Assembly: GCA_963681505.1 (NCBI GenBank)
Contig: OY811992.1
Coordinates: 4,380,889-4,444,888, forward strand
Length of the DNA: 64,000 nt
Source of the DNA: Eunapius fragilis
Taxonomy: Eukaryota > Porifera > Demospongiae > Spongillida > Spongillidae
Direction: 5' to 3'
Made by a program: the position numbers and the translations under genes. Below are positions 13,203-22,200 of this stretch, in pieces; the stretch's first letter is position 1; each line of letters begins with the position of its first letter. Below the pieces are notes generated by a model, which was not told where the DNA came from, did not search any database, and saw only the letters and a program-made list of their open reading frames with translations.

Positions 13203-13716
13203 CATGCACACACAAACACACACAAACACACACAAATACACACAAACACACACATGCATGCACACACAAACATACACAAACACACACACACATGCATGCA
13301 CACACAAACACACACAAACACACACAAACACACACAAATACACACAAACACACACATGCATGCACACACAAACATACACAAACACACACACACATGCATG
13401 CACACACAAACACACACAAACACACACACAAACACACACAAACACAAACACACACACAAGTGCCACAGAGGCGGTGCAGATGTATGAGACTATCCAGGAG
13501 GTTAACCACACGCTATATCAGAAGAATGAAGAGCTACCTCCCAATCATATCTCCAAGGACTATGAGGAGGCTCTCATTGACATGACACTAAATGATGCAT
13601 ATGGACCACATCAGGGCAATGAAGGACAAGCTTCCCCTCAAATGTCCAAGGGCTGTGACATGACACTGAATGATGCATATGACTATGCAAGCACACAAGT
13701 CACCTCAAAGGACTAG
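2598..13716 (+). CDS. Type I membrane Ig-domain receptor with tyrosine-rich tail
   Basis: Six exons join in consistent phase: 2598-2661, 2903-3223, 3285-3665, 3723-4007, 12235-12475, 13461-13716 (1548 nt, 515 aa). Exon 1 encodes a hydrophobic signal peptide (MMVLHLVVVVVIQLLL). Exons 2 and 3 are canonical Ig domains, each with the first Cys, the core Trp (IQWTRN; VIWLKDG) and the DxGxYxC motif (DNGSYQC; DAGVYQC). Exon 4 is a third Ig-like domain that keeps the Trp but has no YxC. The phase-1 borders around these domains are typical of Ig exons. Exon 5 encodes a Pro/Ser/Thr stalk and a helix of about 30 hydrophobic residues followed by HARR. Exon 6 is a cytoplasmic tail with six tyrosines, including YETI and two copies of DMTLNDAY, and ends at TAG. 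A surface adhesion or recognition receptor is inferred; the ligand is unknown. Weak point: the exon 4 to 5 junction spans 8.2 kb, so an extra exon could be missed. Confidence 0.72.
4212..4571 (+). repeat. Left arm of a dispersed inverted repeat
   Basis: About 360 bp that reappears, reverse-complemented and diverged, at 10886-11270. Shared landmarks are the stretch around the sequence for ttgtctgacctaatatgaag, the block with gcatcacatcgatgctctc, and the end with actgaatggaagccattc. It lies in the long intron of the Ig receptor. No coding content is recognised. Confidence 0.75.
5089..5390. mobile_element. Short inverted-terminal-repeat element (MITE-like)
   Basis: It begins cagtggcggatacag and ends with the near inverse ctggatccgccactg. 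The interior holds a C-run (about 5116-5144) and GC-rich filler without a gene. A short direct repeat gtatt flanks both sides. Ends of this CAGTGGCGG type are common on hAT-like non-autonomous elements, so that affiliation is an inference. Confidence 0.7.
5480..5527. repeat. Two adjacent perfect hairpins
   Basis: The first is ggcggcccc / ggggccgcc with a 5-nt loop. It is followed at once by agtgttcatagc / gctatgaacact with a 4-nt loop. Both stems are perfect. Function unknown; possibly the end of an element that starts near 5400. Confidence 0.6.
6289..6576. mobile_element. Fold-back element with ~130-bp arms
   Basis: Left arm 6289-6418 and right arm 6448-6576 are almost perfect reverse complements, separated by a 29-bp spacer. 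Near identity of the arms points to recent origin or gene-conversion between arms. There is no coding capacity; open frames crossing it are palindrome artefacts. It lies in the long Ig-receptor intron. Confidence 0.85.
6577..9753. other. Intron interior without supported gene
   Basis: Part of the long Ig-receptor intron. It contains a minus-strand open frame (7580-7945) and another at 8496-8678, neither with a family signature. It also has a short tandem duplication of a cgcttcgatctgcgtct unit near 8310-8346, a paired acaccctgccttttatc motif at about 7948 and 8000, and a purine tract gaaggagaagaagaagg near 9003-9038. These may be pieces of decayed mobile elements; I cannot classify them. Confidence 0.4.
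9754..9922. mobile_element. Fold-back MITE-like element (~170 bp)
   Basis: The ends read gtaaaggcc and ggcctttaac. The arms share the block gtcgacttcctgccgattta and, further in, a stretch around caactcaaatgaat, in inverted orientation. The arms meet with almost no spacer near 9840. No coding content. Confidence 0.8.
10133..10863 (-). mobile_element. Decayed hAT-type DNA transposon remnant
   Basis: The left end cagtggtgtccctagg and the right end ggacgccactctg are imperfect inverted ends of hAT style. Between them lies a minus-strand fragment of a hAT transposase C-terminus (separate entry), then a GT microsatellite (about 10706-10746) and a C-run (about 10817-10848). The body is mostly deleted. 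No clean 8-bp target duplication could be made out, so the exact borders are uncertain. Confidence 0.6.
10310..10495 (-). pseudogene. hAT transposase C-terminal dimerisation fragment
   Basis: The 61-residue frame contains SCSCERSFSTLRHLRNWLRS followed by SMTCRRLSSLVLMNIH. This is the hallmark CERxFSxLRxLKxxLRSxMxxxRLxxLxLLxIH pattern of the hAT C-terminal (hATC) dimerisation domain. Full hAT transposases are some 600 residues or more. Only the last part survives and no BED finger or catalytic core is visible upstream, so this is a dead fragment. Confidence 0.75.
10886..11270 (-). repeat. Right arm of the dispersed inverted repeat
   Basis: Diverged reverse complement of 4212-4571. Differences are scattered substitutions and small indels, including a 3-nt insertion (acg) near 11189. 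The two arms are 6.3 kb apart and bracket most of the other elements in the Ig-receptor intron. Confidence 0.75.
11970..12195 (+). repeat. 21-bp minisatellite
   Basis: About ten copies of a unit like aggtgtaccagggatgtgtg, with a few substituted copies. A 21-bp period keeps a frame open (VPGMCGG-type heptads), and this frame runs on into the transmembrane exon at 12235. That exon has its own acceptor (accaccag) in the phase left by exon 4, so I read the minisatellite as intronic. Confidence 0.8.
13147..13458 (+). repeat. CA-rich microsatellite/minisatellite abutting a splice acceptor
   Basis: A pure (CA)n run of about 50 bp passes into a compound repeat of cacacaaacacacacaaa and acatgcatgcacac blocks, with a duplicated segment about 120 bp long. 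It runs directly into the acceptor cacacacaag of the last exon of the Ig receptor, so this intron has no ordinary polypyrimidine tract. Confidence 0.85.
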
Positions 13717-13799
13717 CAGATGTGATGCAAAACAAATTAAAACAAAGCCAGATTACAGACTTTAAAAAAAAAATTCTGACTTTTAATTTTTTCTTTCTA

Positions 13800-14410
13800 T
13801 ATTTAATTGTGTTTGAACAGAGGTACGCACACTACACGTACAAACAGCTACACATAACGTTCATCCGCTTGCTGCACAGAATGAGGGCACGAGTGAGGGA
13901 GGATGGCATGAGCATTACCTCTAATAAAGGAGTGACTGAGCTGACCATAAAGATCACCCAACACCAGGCAAGAATTGCCAAGTGTGTGGCTACTTGTGAA
14001 AAGGCCTTGAGAGCCACTACTGGACTCCAGGCTCCATGACCCTATACCCACCAATGGGATACACTTCAAGCCCAATACTTTGCATTTCGTGTCATTTTCA
14101 GAGTGTTTTCTGAACTCGGCTGTTCTTGCAGCAACACCTGAGTACATGCCCACTTCTATAATAACAGTAGAATTGAGTGGGGATGTGACAGAGCTGACGG
14201 TAGTTATCAGTCTGCACACATCCTGGAATGCACTACAACCCCCAATACCCTTCACGTTAGCCAATCCGATACGTTTATCTCGAATCAAAATGGGCATAAC
14301 CCCCAATAATCCCACACGAATTACATTTATACCTATATCTCTATCAATGCACATGCTCAAAGATGTAATTGTTATTCGAGAGCGCAGGCTGTAGGTCTGG
14401 TCGCTCACAG
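13800..14410. other. Open region of unknown nature, both strands
   Basis: A minus-strand frame of 186 residues (13848-14408) overlaps two plus-strand frames. The plus frames contain related segments, GVTELTIKIT near 13930 and DVTELTVVIS near 14187, suggesting an internal duplication about 265 bp apart. I recognise no family, signal peptide or convincing splice partners. It could be a decayed element or an unassigned exon. Confidence 0.25.
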
Positions 14411-15000
14411 GGGGTGTAACAGTGATATCGATGGTAAATAGCTATCTTAGTGAGTTTTTTTTCATGTTAGATTTTTTTTTTAATTTACTGAATATGCTTT
14501 TGAAATGCATGCGGTCATCTTCTTGTCCAGTATGGAAAGTGAGAAACTACTTCAAGCTTGTTTGTGGATGGAATTATGGAAACTGATGGTAAGAAACAAA
14601 TTCTTGAATAATTACATAGTACTTGAGTTAACAGTTGTACTGATAGCTAGCCTCCAGCTCTGGCAGTCTTAGTTGATAAAGTCTTGCAACAGTGTGGGGA
14701 AGTCCATTAATGATGTCAAAGGGGCTGCACATATACTTCATGCCTACGCCTGCCATGTGAAACTATTATGGTTGTCTATGTTTATTCAAATCTCCTACTA
14801 CATCAAATTCATACTCAGTCTCATGTTATTCGCAGCTGTGGGATGGTTGTGAGTTACGCTCTATAGATCACTGTAACATCGTGACACGTAAGAATGCAGT
14901 ACTAATATAGCGTCCTAACGGCTACCCGTGTCCAGAAATTGTGGACATCAGTGCATAACTCCTCTTAAAATTGTGCTACAAAAATTCACCGAGAGTTATC
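14411..15000. other. Non-coding interval between convergent genes
   Basis: Nothing recognisable apart from T-rich runs near 14455-14485. It lies between the end of the Ig receptor and the inverted-repeat elements. Confidence 0.4.
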
Positions 15001-15232
15001 AGGCAGCGAAAAGGGACCTAGTGCATATTTTTTCAATTTTTCAAATTATTTCATATTCAAATAGACACCTATGCATGACAATAATGTCCTCTACAACTTC
15101 TTTCTTACGCACTGGAAATTATAGCCTGTCCATCCTGGAGTTATAGGGTCCTGAATTTTTATTGCAAGCGTGGACTTTGATGCTCCTTCCTGGAAATTTT
15201 TATAATGTGTGCTTGGTCCCTTTTCGCTGCCT
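15001..15232. mobile_element. Small MITE-like element with 18-bp inverted ends
   Basis: It begins aggcagcgaaaagggacc (15001-15018) and ends ggtcccttttcgctgcct (15215-15232), an exact inverse. Weaker similarity continues inward. At 232 bp it has no coding capacity. It abuts the larger element at 15239, whose target duplication overlaps the last bases of this one. Confidence 0.75.
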
Positions 15233-15238
15233 CAACCC

Positions 15239-15975
15239 TGGCCTCGTTCCCAGGCCGTCAATTAAAGGTTAGGGCCTAGTACCTATTGCCACTATGTTAG
15301 TGCGCATGCGCTGGCCAATACCAAAAAATCTGGTATTCGTATACTTAGTTCGTAACCCGTTCCGTAAATTAAGTCATATCCGGTCTGCGTCGAAGCAATG
15401 GCAGAATTTCATGAAGCATTGGCCTATTCTCTTTTGTGTGTGAACCAACAGAACCTTGTACTGAAAGCAAAGCAGGAGGAAGCACTTTTTCATTTGTACA
15501 ACGGTCGAGATGTGTTCGCTTGGTTTCCTACAGGTTTTACGGGAAGTCGATTTGTTTCCAAATTTTGTTTGGTTCCGAGTCTACAAACCGAACATCACAT
15601 ATGAGGCGGTTCGGAAGAATACCATCAAGGAGGACTTCCGCTCTGTCGTCAGGGTCTGGCTGAACGCAACATCAAGGCTCGAAAGGTTGTGTCTATTGCC
15701 AATCCCTGGATATGTGTGCATCCCTTTACGCACACATACGCGTAGCCGTGTATGAAATTATGAATTTTTGGCACGTATGCATATGCGATGTTTTTCAGTT
15801 TATTAATAAATAAAAACCTTTAACGACGCAGACCGGATATGAGTTAATTTACGGAACGACTTACGAACTCAGTATACGAATACCAGATTTTTGGTATTGG
15901 CCAGCGCATGCGCACTAACATAGTGGCAATAGGTACCAGGCCGTCTACTTTAATTGACGGCCTGGGACGAGGCTA
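15239..15975 (+). mobile_element. Non-autonomous DNA element with long TIRs and 9-bp TSD
   Basis: The terminal inverted repeats are about 155 bp (15239-15393 and 15824-15975), starting tggcctcgttcccaggcc on the left and, read inward, tagcctcgtcccaggcc on the right. The direct repeat cctcaaccc occurs at 15230-15238 and 15976-15984, giving a 9-bp target-site duplication. Long TIRs with a 9-bp duplication resemble Mutator-like elements; that assignment is an inference because no transposase is present. The 430-bp interior is a fragment of RecQ-helicase-like coding sequence (separate entry). Confidence 0.85.
15398..15755 (+). pseudogene. Captured, broken RecQ-like helicase fragment
   Basis: The frame starts with ATG just inside the left TIR. 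The segment LKAKQEEALFHLYNGRDVFA followed by WFPTG matches the start of RecQ-family helicases: the Q-motif KxxQxxAL, then GRDVFxxxPTG, where an intact enzyme continues GxGKS. Here the Walker A lysine region is replaced (TGFTGSRF) and the frame ends at 15604. An overlapping frame (to 15755) carries more coding-like sequence (YEAVRKNTIKEDFRSVVRVW), suggesting internal deletion and frameshift. It is not functional as a helicase. Confidence 0.6.
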
Positions 15976-16267
15976 CCTCAACCCCGTATTATTATTTTTG
16001 CCTGATTATAATTTAATTGTAATTCTTCATGGCAAGGAAGTACATAAAAGCGTGCCAAACTTATCGTTTATTTCAGTGATGTAACGTTAGATTGTAACTC
16101 GCTTTATCATTCACGTGATCCTAAATCATGACAATAATAACATACTTCATATCACAAATGTTTGAAGTGTGTCTAAGCCTGTTGTTATTTCCTTTTCTTA
16201 TTAAGATGTGCAGTTTGCAATTTTCTTCTGTTTCCTGTGGTGTGCGTTGTGTAAGGAAAATGATTAA

Positions 16268-19200
16268 TTAAGTTCGTTTTCGATGGACTATACCTCTCTT
16301 CTCCCTCTGTGGTTGTGAATCGAAGAGGTACTGTTTACTGAAATTTGAGGCACTTTGGCCCACAAAAAAATAGTGTGTGGTGTAAAATTCATTGCCAAAA
16401 AAAAAAAAAACTATACAACGAACATACCTTTCCTTAGCAATACCAAGTATTGCCTCAGCTGATCCTTGATTTTTCAACTCCATCAGTACATCATGAAGCT
16501 TTTTATAAGTAGCTCCACTTCCATCTCTGGCAATCCATTTTCTCAGAAATGCTTTTGCTTGATTTATCTCTCTGTTTTTATCTTCAATCTTCTGAATGAC
16601 TACTGGTCCAAACCGTAGCTTTTTTGCAACCGCTTGCCAGTCTGTCAGATTCTCTGCTATACTTTGTATATCTATATCATCTATTTTATTGTCTGCAAAC
16701 AAATAATAATAATAATTTATTTATTTATTTTATTTTTCATATCATGCTATTTTAGCATATGTACATTATTATTATAAGACTGCTTAGATGAATACACATC
16801 ACATAACCACAGTAAAATTAAGTTTTGCTCTATGCTGGTGGTGCTACCCTTGAAAGTATAGCTGTGGCATTGGCATGACCAGGTGAACATTCAACCGGCC
16901 ATAAATGACATGAGCACCACTGACTTTGGCTTGCACGTGGAGGTGGCACAAGTCTCGAGGTAATAGAAGATATGATGGCAGAGGCTTTTTAACTCCAAGC
17001 TGCTCCATATGATTGAGCCCCCATGGGGGTATGTATAATAAAAGCAGCATCATGGCTATCTGTCACTCCTTCAGAGGGTCTCGGTCTCCATTTTGATCCT
17101 TCCCAATTCCAGGTTGCAATGAAGAGCTAGCTTAGCCTGGGCGTTTCCTATGGTTCTTGCTGCCCTCTGTGTCCTGTACCTTCACTACCACTTTTGTTAA
17201 TCCATCTCCTCACAAATGATATTGCTTGCTTTCTAACTGTTTTGTTCTCTCTTCAATCTCCTCAATGACTACCTTCCAAAGCCCAACTTTTCTGCCACCT
17301 GTAAGGCTATGTGCTATCTTTGGTATGGCTGCATACCAATTTTGCCTGTCAATAACAATTAAGATTAAAATTCCTACTCCTTTCCCTACACATTTAGACA
17401 TATTCTCATTCACCTGTGTGCAATGATTTCACTAAAACATCCAGGAAACATTGTGTAGAAGTTGACCAAATTTTAAAAAGAATCATTTCACCACCACTAA
17501 CTTGTGTCAATCTATTCTATTGGTAGGTTCTATACAGTCCTTACTAATACAATCGTCATCTATAAGGCAAACTTAAATGCATTATCATATAGATATACAC
17601 CTTGCCATTTAAGCCATATAATTGAGCCATGGAAATAGAAAATACAGGTATTAGGTAAGTATAAAACGCTCATGTTATTTACAGTATCAGAACAAAATAC
17701 CTAGATAACTTCAGGGCTTACCAAAGATACTGGAGCAAGATGTGGAAACTGCTGAATGAGAAGACTGGTTGAAGGACATTTTTCGAGTTTCATCTTTACA
17801 GCATGTTGCCCAGGTGCCACTCTCTGTTACAATGATATCAGCATGGTGTCTTGCCTCTCCTCCACAGTCACCATGCCTGCAGTATGTAGCATCTATGATG
17901 TCTTCCTCTGCACACTGGTAGCCAAGGTGTGTACATGCACTCATGATCCCTCTGTGGACATCTGATAGCACAGAGGTGTGTGGAGATGGAAAATCAAGAC
18001 TCAGCACAAGGTGAACTGCGAGATACAAAAGGTTATCAATGACGGTAACTGTTGCTGGGAAACCTGAAGTTGAAAAGGCAGCTGAATTGCTATACAGACA
18101 TTTGGGCTTCCCCTCTTTTGTGCACACAGTCCATTTTGCATCATTGAGGAGGAAGGACACAAGGAAGCAAAAAACTCCATTGGGAAAACATCCTCCCTTG
18201 TACCGTAACAGGAAGGGTTCACCTGACAGCAGGGGCCCTAGGTGATTGCCTGATGGGAGGGGATCACCTGACATAAGGATAGACTGACAGCCTCTGAGGC
18301 ATAGCTCAGGAAGAAGGGCAGGCATCAGGTATTCTCCATTGCCCACTGGAGCCATTATTGAGTGACTGGTGAACAGCTTGATGAGGTCAGTGGATGAGAA
18401 CACTCCATCATAGTAGTGTCCAGGAAATTCATCTAGTAACTTCAGGGTTATATATGCATATTCTTTGAACCTTTTCCAATCACCACTAGTTGATTTGGTT
18501 GGATCTGGCTGCTCCAGTAATTTATAACGATGCTGAACCAGCTCTGTAATGATGCTAAGAAGAACTTGGGGGTTACTGAATACCACACCTGGAATGGTAT
18601 CCTTATAATACAGAAGGATATTGCACTCAGCAAGATGATTGAGAGCAGCAGTGAATGCTTCATCCTTCAGTTGAACACGCTCAGCTGCTTGCTTGCATTC
18701 CAAAACACTAAGTACTTCTCTCTTCTTTTTCTGAGCTAAGTCATGTAGAATCACCTCTAATCCAAACCAGGCAATGGGCATCTTCTTGGGTTTTGGATTT
18801 AGTTTGGATATCTCTCTGCGTAAATCTTTAGCAACCTTATTGTCTTTCATACCAGGTGTTTTGCAGTTGACACCAAAGATCACCTCTGTCATGTCTTCCC
18901 CCACATATAATGGTGTGCATCTTTTATTTAATTTTAGACTTTCATTAACTTTTTTGTTCTTATCTTTTCTTGTTTCAACACTAGCATCTTCCCAGTCCTC
19001 ATGAGTGCCTATCACTATAACTAGTGGACCATTATTTGGTTCACATGGGCCATCTTTACCAGCTGGACTGGACTGGAATGCCTTCAATGAACACTCCATT
19101 ACTTCTTTGTGTGAATAACATGTTTCACTGGTACTACCTATAATATTTCCATCACTTCCATAACACTCTATTTCTCGTGGCTGTTCAAATCTTTCTGACA

Positions 19201-22200
19201 GCTTGAGGACAAACAGCACTGCAGACAGGTTACCAACAAAGAATGGAAGGAGATGATGAAACTGTGGCTGACCACCACTGTCTATCAACTGGATCCACTT
19301 CATGCTTAGGTGTTCTTTATTACCTACAGACAGGAAATGATATAGTAATTCTCAGCAATTCAATAAACAAGAACAGCACAATAGTCACTACACAATAAAA
19401 ATTATCCACAAGTACAGAACCATAATTAAAGTTCTTGGCCTGTTACTACATTTTACCTGTAAGTTGGTTAATAATATTAATAAAGCTCTCTTCTACAGAC
19501 AGTTGACCTGAGGTATTCTCTAGTTGAATGAGATCAGGAGTAGAAGGAGCATGAACTAGTGGGTGGATGTCGTTTGTGTGCAAATGATGTTCATCTGGTG
19601 GTACTACCACATCATGTGCATGACTGCTGGGGACTGAAGTAAATAACACATTGTCATCCTTCCCATATCCACTTTCTGAGGGTCCTGGGTTACTTGAATG
19701 GCTAGCAGCAGGCTGTACCACAGATGAGTTATCCCTCTTGGGAAGAGGTACCACATATCCTTTGATCATCTGGCCCACTGTACGCATGAGGTCATAGTCT
19801 CCATCAAGGACATGCCAGTCATCCTCGTCTTGCTTTGACACACCCACTGCAGACACGGTCACAGCACGAACCAGGTTATCAGCGATCCCTGTGCTGGTCC
19901 TAAGCTCAGGAGGAGGCATTTTGAGGAGAAGATGTTTCAGATGTGTTTTTCCCACCCCAGCTGATCCATGGATAAGACATCTGATGATTGAACATTCAGC
20001 ATACCCCTTTGTCATGGCCTCATCATACAGCCTCTTGGCCTCATCATACAGCCTCTTGGCCTGCACTTTCTGTTCTTCAGATGGCACTAGTATGATAATG
20101 AATAATATGAAAATGCAATTGATAGCTGTAAACAGATTTGGCAGGTGGACTGCTATTGTATTGAGACTACACATGCAGCCTTTGTCAAAACATTTCATCT
20201 GATGATACCAAAATGAAATGCAAAGTTATACATGTATAGTAGAAAATTAAGTCTCTAAGCCACATATTAACATAACACTTGTTTTTTAGACACTCACCAG
20301 GTACAACAGCCTGAGATTGTTTCTTAATAATTCTGCTGACTATGGATGAGTTGTCTCCCCACAAACCAGTAAGGAGGCAGTCCACCAGTCCTTGCCATGA
20401 AGGTGTAACCTTATCACACCTCAGCCACAGAAAAACCACCTTAGTCAGACAGTCTTTGGGGGTGGTGCCAGATATCTCCTTCACCACTGATGGGTCCAGC
20501 TTCAGAGCCAGGCCAACGGCCTGCCATTGGTCCTTCAGCTCTGATATGGTATCAACCACCTCAAGGAGTGAGTTCTCATCTGTTAGAGAAATACATTAAC
20601 TGATCCAAATCAATCTCAATAACTGACTCACCAAGTTTTTCAGTGCTCAAAGAATGTCCTGCAATATCAATATATCATACAAAGCACATTGGTAAAGACA
20701 TGACTGCCAGTAACTGCATGTATGCATAGTTTAATGGTATTTCTCACAACACTTCATGGATCATGACATACTAAACCATGGCATTTAATACAATCGATGA
20801 AAGGCATCTTAGGTACAAGGGGTTGATATGCTGGGATGGAAAAACACCGGAGGTCATATCAACAGTTCACAGCAAATGTTATCGTTATGTGCTTTACTGT
20901 ATTGGAGGCCGGGGCCGATTATTATCACACAGGTTGGTTGTCAAATTGTTTATATATTAGCAACAATAGTGATAAAAGATGAATCACATCCATGTGTAAT
21001 GATATACTGTGCTCATATTGCAAAATCATCACAAAGTGTATCACTGAGCTACAATTCTAACTGTTGTGTTTTTGTTTTTAACCCAAGTCAAGTTCTGCAG
21101 TTTTTAATCATTATGTAGCATAAGCTCGAGCTGATACAATGAGCAACGCATGGGCTTGCTGTACAATGCATTAAAAACCCAAATATCAATTCGCCTGTGC
21201 AACAAATTACAGTGTCGTGACAGGAAGGCCTATCACTATAGAGCACCCAAGGACCAGATGTCTATCTATTTATGAATTTTCACTTATCTATATTCTAGAA
21301 AAAAACACAGATTCTAATCTACATGTGCGCCGGTTGTGTCAAACAATTGGCCTACATGTGTAACATGCCACTTGCATTGATCATTGTCGTCATTCTTGGT
21401 ATTTTGAAGCTAAAATTTAATGGCATTGAGACAATGATATTTTTAAAAGAGCATTCAAATATCTATGTAGAAGTTAATTAATAAATTAAGTTCCATTGTG
21501 TGACAACCAACTGCCATGGGGCTGGTTACCCCTTTATTTTATTAATGAGGCTGCTTTTAAAATAGCTAAAGTGTGCTTTGTTTAGATGATGCCCTTTTAT
21601 TGTGAAAAATGCTATTTTAAAGGCACTTTCAAAAAGGGTGATGTAACATGACATATAATATGTGACAACTGGGCCTACTCTTATATTACTGCAATACTGT
21701 CTCACACATATTGATTCATCATACACAACACTAGGATGCTCCCTACCACTCGTATTGTGTCTTGGCACAGGATGGGACTGCTGCAATGCTTTGGCCACTC
21801 CCTCCATATTGATCTGTGCAATGGCTTTGATCAGGTGACTCCAGGTGGGGAGACTGCTCAAACTGGAGTTCAGCTTCAACCACTCCACTACAACTTTGTT
21901 CAAACATGATGCAGCAGGAGTGTTATGGGATTTCATACAATCCAGAGTATATCTGTCAATACTTAGCTGAGCCCCAAGATTGTACCATTTCTTATAAATA
22001 CGTTTTAGTTCTTTACAGACTCTACGGGAGTGTTGTCTTCCTATGAATATTTACATAACAATCAATCATCACTAAGTGTATTCATTACATCGTACAAGTG
22101 TAACATCACAATTGTTCAAATAGTAATTACCCTTAGAGCACCACTGCATTACCATTAACATTTGTCTGTCTATATACTCTTCAGTGAAGTAATAAAGACA

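Noticed and set aside
13013..13511. Cys/Val- or His/Thr-rich open frames around the CA repeat
   Set aside because: Direct translation of a microsatellite. Only 13461-13716 downstream has non-repetitive coding character in the right phase.
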